Part shown: positions 1 to 8,040 of the stretch, piece by piece
Layout: each line of letters starts with the position of its first letter
How positions within the stretch are numbered: position 1 is the stretch's first letter
Assembly (NCBI RefSeq): GCF_008704855.1
Contig: NZ_CP023691.1
Coordinates: forward strand, 310,001 to 374,000
Direction: 5' to 3'
DNA: 64,000 nucleotides
Source: Streptomyces platensis
GTDB lineage: Bacteria > Actinomycetota > Actinomycetes > Streptomycetales > Streptomycetaceae
Made by a program: the position numbers and the translations under genes
Notes under the pieces: generated by a model
The model's database searches: none
Told to the model about the DNA's origin: nothing
What the model saw: the letters and a program-made list of their open reading frames with translations, nothing else

Positions 1-2
1 AC

Positions 3-50
3 ATCACCGGCGAGATCCTCAATGCCACCGGCGGCACACCACTTCCTTAG
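3..50 (+). CDS. SDR oxidoreductase, C-terminal tail (partial)
   Basis: The first 15 codons visible before a TAG stop read ITGEILNATGGTPLP. This resembles the typical C-terminus of short-chain dehydrogenases, where a (T)GE...TGG segment closes the Rossmann domain. The gene starts upstream of the window. With so little sequence, substrate and cofactor cannot be judged, and the call rests only on this tail. Confidence 0.5.
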   Translation: MTGEILNATGGTPLP

Positions 51-112
51 GAGCCCTTTCAGAAAGCCACCCGCCACGGCGTAGACAGAACCGGAGCAAG
101 GAGGCACGCACC

Positions 113-469
113 ATGGTGATGAAGGCTACCGAGGGTTCCGGTACCCACGCTGGGTGTCCGCTGGTCTGTTGCGCGCTCTATGAGCGCGGTGGCTCCCCCG
201 ATGCCGCCAAGGCAGCCCGGCGGGCCCCGGTGGATGAGAGGCCGGCGCCGGACCCTCCCGAGTTTCGCTGTGGCGGCGCGAGCCAGTCGTCGCTACACCT
301 CACCTCGCCGGTCATGGAGACGCATGAAACGAGCAGATACGAAGACGAGTCCTGCCTCGTCTGGGCGCCAGAGCCGCTGCCCGAATCAGAAGCCCGTGGA
401 CCTGCTCGGCCAGCTGCCCCCCTCGCTCCCTACGGCCGCCCGAATGGAGCAGTCCTGGTGGGGCGATGA
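113..469 (+). CDS. hypothetical protein, doubtful
   Basis: This is an open frame of 118 codons with a good ribosome site (AAGGAGG at 102-108) and an ATG ten bases further on. Its stop overlaps the next start in the ATGA fashion. The product is rich in Ala, Pro and Arg, has no recognisable domain, no membrane segment and no signal peptide. Codon usage is less biased than in neighbouring real genes, so it could be an untranslated leader with a chance frame. The RBS and the overlap with the ligase gene are the only reasons to list it. Confidence 0.3.
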   Translation: MVMKATEGSGTHAGCPLVCCALYERGGSPDAAKAARRAPVDERPAPDPPEFRCGGASQSSLHLTSPVMETHETSRYEDESCLVWAPEPLPESEARGPARPAAPLAPYGRPNGAVLVGR

Positions 470-1614
470 ACAGCAGGCCCTGCTCCGACTCTGTGCCGGC
501 GCGACATGCCGGCGCCCCGTCCCTGGGCGTGGAGGAAGAGTTCTTTCTCATTGATCCGGGCAGCCGGGCGGTGGCATCGCGAGCCAGCCGGGTGGTGGCG
601 CGTGCCCGGGAAGCGGTAGGTGATCTCGTTTCGGGGGAATTCGATGAGTGTCAGGTTGAGGTGAAGACGCCCCCTTGCCGAGAGGGTGCCGACCTGTACG
701 ACGAGCTGGTGACGGTGCGGGGGGCCGCCGCGTCGGCCGCGCAGGCCGAAGGGGTCGGCATCTGTGCTTCCGGTACACCGGTCATCGGACGCGAGGGCCC
801 GGCAATCATTGGAGATCATCCGCGCTACCGGGCCGGCCTTGACCAGTTCGGGACCTTGCTCGACGGATTTGCCATCTGCGCCGCGCATGTCCACGTACAC
901 ATGCCGGACCGGGAGGAGGCGGTGCTGGTCGGTAACCACCTGCGGCCGTGGCTGCCACTGTTCGTAGCGATGAGCGCCAACTCGCCTTTTCTCAACGCGC
1001 GTGACATGGGATATGCCAGCTGGCGCACCGTCATCAGGGGCCGGTTCCCAGCCCTGGGGGCCCCGCCGTATGTCGAGTCCCTGGACCACTATGAGCGGCT
1101 TGCCGCCGCCCTGCAGGAATCAGAGGCGATGCTTGATGCCGGCGTCCCCTTCTGGGACGTGCGACCCAATCCCCGGTACCCCACCGTGGAGGTCCGGGTC
1201 ATGGATGTCCAGGCGGAGGCGGCGGACACCGTCGGCCTGGCGGTGCTGATCCGGGCGCTTGTGTTGACCGCAGGTGCGCTGGTGCGGCGTGGCCACACGG
1301 GCCCCGAGACGTGCAGCGAACTGGTTCGGGCCGCCTACTGGCGAGCGGCGCGCGACGGGTGGGCCGGCAAGGGGGTCGACGCGCTGACGGGCCGGGTCCT
1401 GCCCTGCTCCGTGCAGGCCGCCCGGCTCGCCGAGTTTGTGCGTCCCGCGCTGGAGGAGCACGGGGACCTCGACCGAGCCATGGGCTTCCTGCGCCGACTC
1501 GCCGAGCGGGGCTGCGGCGCTCAGCGTCAGCGGGCCTCGTGGCGCCATCGTGCACATGTCGCGGATGTCGTGGACGACCTTGCGCAGTTGACGTCCGGCC
1601 GACGTAGGGCGTGA
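466..1614 (+). CDS. ybdK: YbdK-type carboxylate-amine ligase (GCS2 family)
   Basis: This 382-residue protein belongs to the glutamate-cysteine ligase 2 family, ATP-dependent enzymes that join a carboxylate to an amine. The diagnostic GVEEEFFLIDP motif lies near residue 21. It is followed by GEFDECQVEVKTPP, the histidine-rich CAAHVHVHMPD segment that lines the metal/ATP site, and YPTVEVRVMDVQ towards the middle. The length is normal for the family (about 370-385). In actinomycetes the true substrate is usually unknown; mycothiol replaces glutathione in these bacteria, so gamma-glutamylcysteine synthesis should not be assumed. The chosen ATG overlaps the upstream doubtful frame. The N-terminal 20 residues before the conserved motif are poorly constrained. 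Confidence 0.85.
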   Translation: MNSRPCSDSVPARHAGAPSLGVEEEFFLIDPGSRAVASRASRVVARAREAVGDLVSGEFDECQVEVKTPPCREGADLYDELVTVRGAAASAAQAEGVGICASGTPVIGREGPAIIGDHPRYRAGLDQFGTLLDGFAICAAHVHVHMPDREEAVLVGNHLRPWLPLFVAMSANSPFLNARDMGYASWRTVIRGRFPALGAPPYVESLDHYERLAAALQESEAMLDAGVPFWDVRPNPRYPTVEVRVMDVQAEAADTVGLAVLIRALVLTAGALVRRGHTGPETCSELVRAAYWRAARDGWAGKGVDALTGRVLPCSVQAARLAEFVRPALEEHGDLDRAMGFLRRLAERGCGAQRQRASWRHRAHVADVVDDLAQLTSGRRRA

Positions 1615-1738
1615 ACACCGTCCCCCCGCCGTGGCGGGGCCCTCTATCGGCGCCCAGCCCGGTCTCCCCCACCACTCACGCCCGGACAAGGAAGGTCAGC
1701 CAGGGCATCCGTCGGGACACTGTCGGGACACCTCACTG

Positions 1739-2509
1739 TCAGGCCGGCGTGAGAGTAGTGACCAACACATCCCGGTGCCCGGGCCGGGGCGGATCCAGCG
1801 GGCGGATGGGCGACACGCTGTGCAACGTGTGGCGATCGTCCGACACGAGCAGACTCGCGGGTTCGTCCAGAGTGGCCGAGAATAGTTCGTGCCCGTCCGG
1901 AGCGAAGACGGCGCTCCGGCCCCCGGTCGCATGACGGCGGCCGACCAGCAAGGACGAAACCAGTGTCACTCCGTCGCGGTGCCGGCCCTCCGGAGTCGGC
2001 TGTCCTTCGCCGCCGGCGGGGGCGACGACCCGGAACGGATGGACCTTCGCGATCCAGCAGGCGGCGGGTTCCAGGGCGCCCGCGAGATCCCCGAGCAGCG
2101 TCACGACCGAGCGCAGAAGGGGGTCCGCAACGAACGCGTCGGTGAGCGGATCGAAGTGCCGGTCGACGTCCACGTAGAGCGGGTTGCTCCGGTCCGGCTG
2201 CACGAACGGGGTGTCCGGCAACTGGGACAGCTCACCGGTGGCGGGGGTGAGCGAGAACTGTCCGTAGCGGCGCAGTCGGCAGGTTCCGCGTTCTGAGGCG
2301 TACCGGTCCCGGGCGAGATCCTCCCAGTGCGTGGCGAAGCGCGCCCAGTCCTCCTCTCCGGCGCCACAGTGTGCCCTCACGGCGACTGCGGGCATGAGAT
2401 GGACTCCGCTCGAGGCCAAGGACGCGCGCGCCGCAGTCACGGCGGGCGGAGGCTCCTGGAAGCGCGTGATCCCTGCCGGATCCCAGAGGCTCTCGGTGGT
2501 CTCGTCCAT
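1739..2509 (-). CDS. 2OG-Fe dioxygenase family protein (PF10014-like)
   Basis: A 256-residue protein resembling the small 2OG-Fe oxygenase family that includes bacterial free-amino-acid hydroxylases. The iron ligands are visible as GRHRDGV (His-x-Asp) near two thirds of the sequence and a distal His in the HSVSPI stretch. An Arg shortly after (HRDVLVTTL) would bind the 2-oxoglutarate carboxylate. The ATG is preceded by AGGAGGG. It is the last gene of a minus-strand run that begins at the methyltransferase at 4528, with 45 bases between it and the iron-containing redox enzyme, so co-transcription is likely. The substrate is not predictable; amino acid hydroxylation is an inference from the family. 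Confidence 0.75.
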   Translation of the reverse strand: MDETTESLWDPAGITRFQEPPPAVTAARASLASSGVHLMPAVAVRAHCGAGEEDWARFATHWEDLARDRYASERGTCRLRRYGQFSLTPATGELSQLPDTPFVQPDRSNPLYVDVDRHFDPLTDAFVADPLLRSVVTLLGDLAGALEPAACWIAKVHPFRVVAPAGGEGQPTPEGRHRDGVTLVSSLLVGRRHATGGRSAVFAPDGHELFSATLDEPASLLVSDDRHTLHSVSPIRPLDPPRPGHRDVLVTTLTPA

Positions 2510-2554
2510 CACACCCTCCTGTCGTTCTCCGTCCAGCTGATGAGGACGCGGCTT

Positions 2555-3604
2555 TCAGGTCGCGCTCCGTGCGGGCTCGCGGGCGCGGACGTGCGGCAAC
2601 GGTGCCGGCAGTGCGCTGCGGTCCTCCCGCCAGGCGGCAAGGAGAGAGGTGGCAAGTCGGCCCTCGAGAAGTGTGGTGGCACCGATTCCGAAGGCGACAT
2701 CGGGTTCCAGCTCCGGCTCGTCCTTCAACAGAGCGTCGACCACTTCTGTGCGGACGATCTGTTCATGGACGGCGTCCGCTTCGACGTGCTCGTCGTAGAA
2801 CCTCTCCGCGGCGGGGCCGGCGCCTGTGCGGCGCATGGCTTCAGCGAGACGTCGTGATCCTGGCGAGGAGGTCACCTCGACCGTGGCGAAGTGGCCGATC
2901 AGTGCCCCTCGCAGGGACCGGTGCAGTCCCAGCAGGGACATGAGATTGACGAGGGCGAGCGTTTCCGCGGGTGCCAGGTCGAGGTAGTGCCCGTATTCGG
3001 TCTCCAGTGCCAGTTCTGCCATGAGGTCGGCGAAGAGCTGGGCGTGGATGTCCTCGGCACGTCCGGCGCCGAACTCATCGAATTCGATGGCGGCCATCCC
3101 GGCCTTGGCGCGGCCCCGTAGACGAGGGAGGACCCAGGCATGCGGGTCTGCTTCCTTGAGGTGGTACAGCGAGCGGAGGGCCGCGTACTCCCTCAGCTGC
3201 CACAGCCGCCCTTCGCGCTTCAAGTAGTGGGTGACGCTGGTGCCGTCGTCGGCGGCGGGCTCCGTCAGCAGACCGTCCATTGCTTCCCGCACACCGAGCG
3301 CCAGGACGTCGGCACGCAGCGCCGAGAGGAATGCCTCTTCCAGGTAGCGCCGCACCACCAGCAGTTCGGGAGCCCATTCATGGTCGTCGTCCACGTGGTC
3401 AAAGCCCTGATAGTGCAGTTCGTACAGTACGTAGAGGGCAAGCTGGAGATCCGCCCCGTACGGGCCTTCGCGCCGGACCTCCTCCCGGGTTGGCAGGGGC
3501 CCCTCCCCGGTGCGGAGCCACGAGGTCACCATGCGGGACAGGCAGCCGCGCGGTGGCGGAACTTGGGGCCTGCCGGGCCGGGCAGTTCCGAGATCGTCTG
3601 TCAT
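2555..3604 (-). CDS. iron-containing redox enzyme family protein (haem-oxygenase-like fold)
   Basis: A 349-residue, mostly helical protein of the iron-containing redox enzyme family, a haem-oxygenase-like dimetal group. Candidate metal ligands are the Glu/His pairs YELHYQGFDHVDDDHEW near the N-terminal third and ERFYDEHVEADAVHEQ near the C-terminal third, the spacing expected of helices supplying carboxylates and histidines to two irons. An ATG at 3604 with AGGAGAG just upstream fits better than an upstream in-frame start, because its A is also the last base of the preceding CDGSH gene's TGA (TGATG). That coupling, with the Fe-S neighbour upstream and a 2OG-Fe enzyme downstream, points to one oxidative function. 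The reaction is unknown. Confidence 0.8.
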   Translation of the reverse strand: MTDDLGTARPGRPQVPPPRGCLSRMVTSWLRTGEGPLPTREEVRREGPYGADLQLALYVLYELHYQGFDHVDDDHEWAPELLVVRRYLEEAFLSALRADVLALGVREAMDGLLTEPAADDGTSVTHYLKREGRLWQLREYAALRSLYHLKEADPHAWVLPRLRGRAKAGMAAIEFDEFGAGRAEDIHAQLFADLMAELALETEYGHYLDLAPAETLALVNLMSLLGLHRSLRGALIGHFATVEVTSSPGSRRLAEAMRRTGAGPAAERFYDEHVEADAVHEQIVRTEVVDALLKDEPELEPDVAFGIGATTLLEGRLATSLLAAWREDRSALPAPLPHVRAREPARSAT

Positions 3605-3867
3605 CACTGCTCTCCTGCCCGACTCCGGTCCCCTGCCGTGCAGTTGGCGCTGTCTGCGGGAGCGGACGCGGGCTTGCAACGAGTGCGATGGCTGGTGTCG
3701 CACCAGGGGTAGCTGCGGCTGCGTCGACACACACAGATCGCGACGGTGAAGCGGCGGGAGACGGCTACCGAACCGTCGTCACCGACCACTTCCACCGGCC
3801 CCTCCACCAGGAGCGGGCCGTTACGGACGAGGGTGATGCGGCGCGGACGCTCAGGAGTTCTCGGCAC
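3604..3867 (-). CDS. CDGSH-type iron-sulfur protein
   Basis: An 87-residue protein carrying the CDGSH motif: CVCRRSRSYPWCDTSH, that is Cys-x-Cys-x2-Ser-x3-Pro-x-Cys-Asp-x-Ser-His. This binds a labile 2Fe-2S cluster through three Cys and one His. The N-terminal part forms a short beta segment (ITLVRNGPLLVEGPVEVV) typical of small bacterial CDGSH proteins. The start is a GTG inside the end of the methyltransferase gene (17-base overlap). The stop TGA shares its last A with the ATG of the next gene, so translation is probably coupled. It is likely the electron donor or cluster supplier for the adjacent iron enzyme; that partner assignment is inferred from position. Confidence 0.88.
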   Translation of the reverse strand: MPRTPERPRRITLVRNGPLLVEGPVEVVGDDGSVAVSRRFTVAICVCRRSRSYPWCDTSHRTRCKPASAPADSANCTAGDRSRAGEQ

Positions 3868-4528
3868 GGATGATCACCAATTCCTCTGCGTCCTGGGCCT
3901 CGGCCAGCAGGCCTCGGCAGCGCAGCCAGGCCAGCCGGGAGCGCAGGACCGGGCCGAACGGTATGACCGCGCGGTCGCTGACCGTCGCCCGCAGCCCCGC
4001 GGACGATAGCCGCTCCAAGGTGTCCTCGGTGCCGCACAGACCGGAATGAACCATGAGCAGGACGCCCCCGGGACGCAGCGCCCGCGGCGCGGCATCGCAG
4101 ATACGGTCCACGAGCAGTCGACCGTCGTGTCCCGCGTCCCAAGCGCGGGCCGGCCCCCGGGGCGGGCGGTGTCCGGCCGCGGGTACGTACGGCGGATTGC
4201 TGACGAGCATGTCGAAAGAGCGGCCCCGAACCGCCGCGGTCAGGTCGCCGCGGCAGACGGTGACCCGCTGCCTCGAAAGCCACGCATTGACCCTCGTGGT
4301 CAGCACGGCCTGCCAGCAGATGTCCACCGCGGTTACCCGGGCGCCACGCCGTGCCGCTCCGACCGCCAGGGCCCCGCTGCCCGACCCCAGATCCAATAGC
4401 TCGGTCCCCGCCCTCACGCCCTCGCGGTACAGAGCACGCAGCAAAAGCCGTGTGTCCTCCTGCGGCCGGTAAACACCAGGCAGGACCAACGTACGCGGCC
4501 GGGCGAGCGACAACGTCCCCATGCTCAT
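3851..4528 (-). CDS. HemK2/MTQ2-type SAM-dependent methyltransferase
   Basis: A 225-residue class I methyltransferase. Motif I reads ELLDLGSGSGALAV and the catalytic NPPY motif appears in DMLVSNPPYVPA. NPPY is the mark of N5-glutamine or N6-adenine methyltransferases of the HemK/PrmC group, and the short length without the PrmC N-terminal helical domain points to the HemK2/MTQ2 branch. ATG at 4528 is chosen because GGAGGTG lies just upstream and the conserved core starts soon after. It heads the minus-strand operon with the CDGSH protein and the iron enzyme. Target protein unknown. The longer frame extending to 4678 has no RBS and no conserved sequence. Confidence 0.82.
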   Translation of the reverse strand: MSMGTLSLARPRTLVLPGVYRPQEDTRLLLRALYREGVRAGTELLDLGSGSGALAVGAARRGARVTAVDICWQAVLTTRVNAWLSRQRVTVCRGDLTAAVRGRSFDMLVSNPPYVPAAGHRPPRGPARAWDAGHDGRLLVDRICDAAPRALRPGGVLLMVHSGLCGTEDTLERLSSAGLRATVSDRAVIPFGPVLRSRLAWLRCRGLLAEAQDAEELVIIRAENS

Positions 4529-4951
4529 GTGACACCTCCGGCCCGCGAGGCGAGAACAAGCACCCGAGCGATTGCATCCGTGCTTCCCAGCCTGCTGCCA
4601 AACCCGTGCGCCGACCACCTGAGCGGCAAGACCGGCCACCCCTACTCGGCGCCAGCCATAGCCCCAGCTAAGCGCCAAGTCCGGCGAGAACGATGCACGG
4701 CGCAGCCCACCGCGCTCCCATCAGCCCTCCGGGATCTCCTCCCGCGCACCTTCCCCCGCGGCGCGTCACGCTGCGCCTTCCATCGCTTACGCTGCGCGAG
4801 ATCCGCGTCGAGACGCGAAAGACGCCATGACGTCTCCGCAGCCCCACCTGGAGCAATCCACGCCGGCCCTAGCGTTAGCTGTGCCCCCGCGGGGGAACGC
4901 GTGTCCTGTGGCCGGCTCGCGGCTGCACGCGGACCGGCGGGAGGTGTGGTG

Positions 4952-7900
4952 GTGGAGCACAACGCAGGCACCGCGGATGGCGGAGCGTCGGGGCTGCATA
5001 CCGGAGCTCTGCGGCGGGCCCTACGGGCGCGGGTCGACGGCGAGGTCCGTTTCGACGCCGGCAGCCGGGGTGCCTACTCCACCGACGGTTCGAACTATCG
5101 TCAGATTCCGATCGGGGTGGTGGTGCCCCGGAGCGTCGAGGCGGGGGCGGGCACGGTTGCGGTGTGTGCGGAGTTCGGGGCGCCGGTGCTCTCCCGGGGC
5201 GGCGGGACCAGCCTGGGCGGGCAGTGCACCAATACCGCCGTTGTCATCGACTGGACGAAGTACTGCAACCGCCTGGTGTCGTTAGACGCGGAGCGGCGCA
5301 CCTGTGTGGTCGAGCCGGGCATCGTCCTGGATGAACTCAATCGTCAACTCGCCGATGTGGGGCTGAAGTTCGGGCCCAAGCCGTCGACGCACAGCCACTG
5401 TTCGCTGGGCGGGATGATCGGCAACAATTCGTGTGGGGCGTCGGCGCAGGCGTACGGCAAGACGGTCGACAATGTGCGGCGGCTGGAGATTCTCACCTAC
5501 GACGGTGCCCGGATGTGGGTCGGGCCCACCTCGGACGAGGAGTACGAGCGGGCCGTGGCGGCCGGTGGCCGCCGGGCGGAGCTGTACAAGGGGGCGCGGG
5601 AGCTCATCGACCGTTACCGGGGGGACGTCCGCCGCGGCTTTCCGAAGATTCCGCGGCGGGTGTCGGGCTACAACCTCGACTCGCTGCTGCCGGAGAACGG
5701 CTTCGACCTCGCCCGCGCCCTGGTGGGCAGCGAGGGCACGCTCGTCACCGTGCTACGGGCCGAGCTGGATCTCGTCCCGGTGCCGGCGTGCGAGTCGATG
5801 GTGGTGCTCGGCTACCGCGACATCTGTGCCGCGGCGGACGAGGTGCCGCGCCTGCTGGAGCTGTGCCGTCCCACGCAGCTGGAGGCGCTGGACGGGCGGA
5901 TGGCGCAGCTGATGCGCGAGGAAGGTGCCTATCTGGACTCGCTGGAGCGGCTCCCGGAGGGGGATAGCTGGCTGCTGGTGCAGTTCAGTGGGGAGAGTGT
6001 GGCGGACGTCGACCAGCAGGGCCGCGAGCTGCTGCGGGAGCTGGGGCGCGACGAGGGCGATCCGTCGGTGGTGTTCTCCGACGATCCGCAGCGTGAGCAG
6101 CAGATGCTCAGGGCGCGCGAGGCGGGTCTGGGGGTGACCGCGCGGCCGCCCGACGACCGCGAGACCTGGGAGGACTCGGCCGTGCCGCCGGAGCGGCTCG
6201 GGGATTATCTCCGCGATCTGAAGAAACTCTTCGGGGAGTTCGGCTATGACCACCCCTCCCTCTACGGACACTTCGGCCAGGGCTGTGTGCATACCCGTAT
6301 CCCCTTCGACCTGAAGAGCGCCGACGGCGTAGCCGACTTTCGCCGGTTCCTGCTGCGCGCCGCCGATCTGGTGGTGTCGTACGGCGGGTCGCTCTCCGGC
6401 GAGCACGGTGACGGGCAGGCACGCGGCGAGCTGCTGCCGAAGATGTTCGGGGAGCGGCTGGTAACCGCTTTCGGGGAGTTCAAGGCGCTGTTCGACCCGG
6501 ACAACCGGATGAATCCCGGCAAGGTCGTGACCCCGCGCCGGGTCGACGAAGGGCTCCGGCTGGGAGCGGAGTGGCGGCCGACGGCGCCCGAGACGTACTT
6601 CGGCTATCCCGAGGACGAGCACTCCTTCCGCCGGGCGGTGCTGCGCTGCGTGGGGATCGGCAATTGCCGGTCCCACAGTGGCGGGGTGATGTGCCCGTCC
6701 TACCGGGCCACCGGTGAGGAGGAGCATTCGACCCGGGGGCGGGCGCGGCTGCTGTTCGAGATGCTTGACGGCCATCCCGATTCGGCCGTCACGGACGGCT
6801 GGCGCTCGACGGAGGTGCGGGACGCGCTCGATCTGTGTCTGGCGTGCAAGGGCTGCAAGTCCGACTGCCCGACCGGCGTCGACATGGCGACGTACAAGGC
6901 GGAGTTCCTCTCGCACCACTATGCGGGTCGGCTGCGCCCGGCCGCGCACTATGCGCTGGGCTGGCTGCCGGTGTGGGCCCGGCTGGCGCGAGTGGCCCCG
7001 CGCCTGGTCAATGCGGCGCTGCACGCGCCGGTACTGGCGCGGCTGGGCAAGCGGGCGGCGGGCGTGGCGGCCGAGCGGGAGGCGCCCGCCTTCGCCGAGC
7101 TGAGCTTCGCCGAGTGGTTCCGGGCCCGGGGCCTGCCGCAGCCGGACCCCGCGGATCCGCGGACGGTGGTGCTCTGGCCGGACACGTTCAGCAATCATCT
7201 CCATCCCAACGTGGCGAAGTCGGCGGTGCGCGTCCTGGAGGACGCCGGTTTCCGGGTCGCCGTCCCCGAGCGGAGCGTGTGCTGCGGACTGACGTGGATC
7301 TCGACCGGGCAGCTGCGCACGGCGAAGCGGGTGCTGCGCCGGACCGTCGAGGTGCTGCGCCCGTGGCTGGAGGCGGGCACGCCGGTCGTCTCGCTGGAAC
7401 CGTCGTGCACCGCGGTCTTCCGCGCCGACGCACCGGAGCTGATCCCGGGGGATCTGGACGTCCAGCGGCTGGCCGGGCAGGTCCGCACGTTTGCCGAACA
7501 GCTCGTCCATCACGCCCCCGAGGGCTGGCAGCCGCCGCGGCTCGCCCGGACGGCCATCGTCCAGCCCCACTGCCACCAACATGCCGTGCTCAAGGACAAA
7601 GCCGACCGGGAGCTGATGCGCCGGGCCGGGCTGGAGACCGAGGTCCTGGACGCCGGCTGTTGCGGCTTGGCGGGCAACTTCGGCTTTGAACGCGGCCACT
7701 ACGACCTGTCGATGGACATCGGGGAACTGGGCGTACTGCCCGCCGTGCGCGAGGCGTCGCCCGGTGCGCTGGTCCTGGCCGACGGCTTCAGCTGCCGTAC
7801 CCAGATCGCGAGCGGCGGTACCGGCCGGGGCGCACTGCACCTGGCCGAGGCGCTGGCGCTCGCCCTCGACGGCCCCGCACCCGCCCACTATCCGGAACGG

Positions 7901-8020
7901 CTCGCCGAACGACCGCGGTCCGAGGCCCGCGACGCCCGCCTGGTGACCGCCGCAGCTCTCGCTGTCGCGGGCGCGGCGGCGGTCGCGGCGGGTGCGGCGT
8001 TCCTGCGGCGACGCACCTGA
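4952..8020 (+). CDS. FAD-binding oxidoreductase fused to Fe-S/CCG domain
   Basis: A large (about 1020 residues) GlcD-GlcF-like fusion. The N-terminal third has the FAD_binding_4 fold (VVVPRSVEAGAGTV, SRGGGTSLGGQ) followed by an FAD-oxidase C-terminal region ending in GEHGDGQARGELL. Around residue 630 there is a 4Fe-4S motif, CLACKGCKSDCP. Two CCG motifs follow near residues 776 (CCGLTW) and 903 (CCGLAGN), as in heterodisulfide reductase and glycolate oxidase iron-sulfur subunits. The C-terminus is Ala-rich and hydrophobic before RRRT and may be a membrane anchor. I chose GTG 4952, which sits behind GGGAGG; the open frame extends to 4529 without conserved residues. It likely oxidises a 2-hydroxy acid and passes electrons to quinones; substrate not determinable. 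It starts the operon continuing to 13835. Confidence 0.85.
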   Translation: MEHNAGTADGGASGLHTGALRRALRARVDGEVRFDAGSRGAYSTDGSNYRQIPIGVVVPRSVEAGAGTVAVCAEFGAPVLSRGGGTSLGGQCTNTAVVIDWTKYCNRLVSLDAERRTCVVEPGIVLDELNRQLADVGLKFGPKPSTHSHCSLGGMIGNNSCGASAQAYGKTVDNVRRLEILTYDGARMWVGPTSDEEYERAVAAGGRRAELYKGARELIDRYRGDVRRGFPKIPRRVSGYNLDSLLPENGFDLARALVGSEGTLVTVLRAELDLVPVPACESMVVLGYRDICAAADEVPRLLELCRPTQLEALDGRMAQLMREEGAYLDSLERLPEGDSWLLVQFSGESVADVDQQGRELLRELGRDEGDPSVVFSDDPQREQQMLRAREAGLGVTARPPDDRETWEDSAVPPERLGDYLRDLKKLFGEFGYDHPSLYGHFGQGCVHTRIPFDLKSADGVADFRRFLLRAADLVVSYGGSLSGEHGDGQARGELLPKMFGERLVTAFGEFKALFDPDNRMNPGKVVTPRRVDEGLRLGAEWRPTAPETYFGYPEDEHSFRRAVLRCVGIGNCRSHSGGVMCPSYRATGEEEHSTRGRARLLFEMLDGHPDSAVTDGWRSTEVRDALDLCLACKGCKSDCPTGVDMATYKAEFLSHHYAGRLRPAAHYALGWLPVWARLARVAPRLVNAALHAPVLARLGKRAAGVAAEREAPAFAELSFAEWFRARGLPQPDPADPRTVVLWPDTFSNHLHPNVAKSAVRVLEDAGFRVAVPERSVCCGLTWISTGQLRTAKRVLRRTVEVLRPWLEAGTPVVSLEPSCTAVFRADAPELIPGDLDVQRLAGQVRTFAEQLVHHAPEGWQPPRLARTAIVQPHCHQHAVLKDKADRELMRRAGLETEVLDAGCCGLAGNFGFERGHYDLSMDIGELGVLPAVREASPGALVLADGFSCRTQIASGGTGRGALHLAEALALALDGPAPAHYPERLAERPRSEARDARLVTAAALAVAGAAAVAAGAAFLRRRT

Positions 8021-8040
8021 CCAGCAGAGAAGGAGCTTCA

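Noticed and set aside
466..1614. Glutamate-cysteine ligase making glutathione
   Set aside because: Actinomycetes use mycothiol; family membership alone does not prove that reaction.
5753..7888. 711-codon open frame on the minus strand
   Set aside because: It is antisense to the FAD/Fe-S gene, which has clear motifs; the frame is open because of GC-rich third positions.
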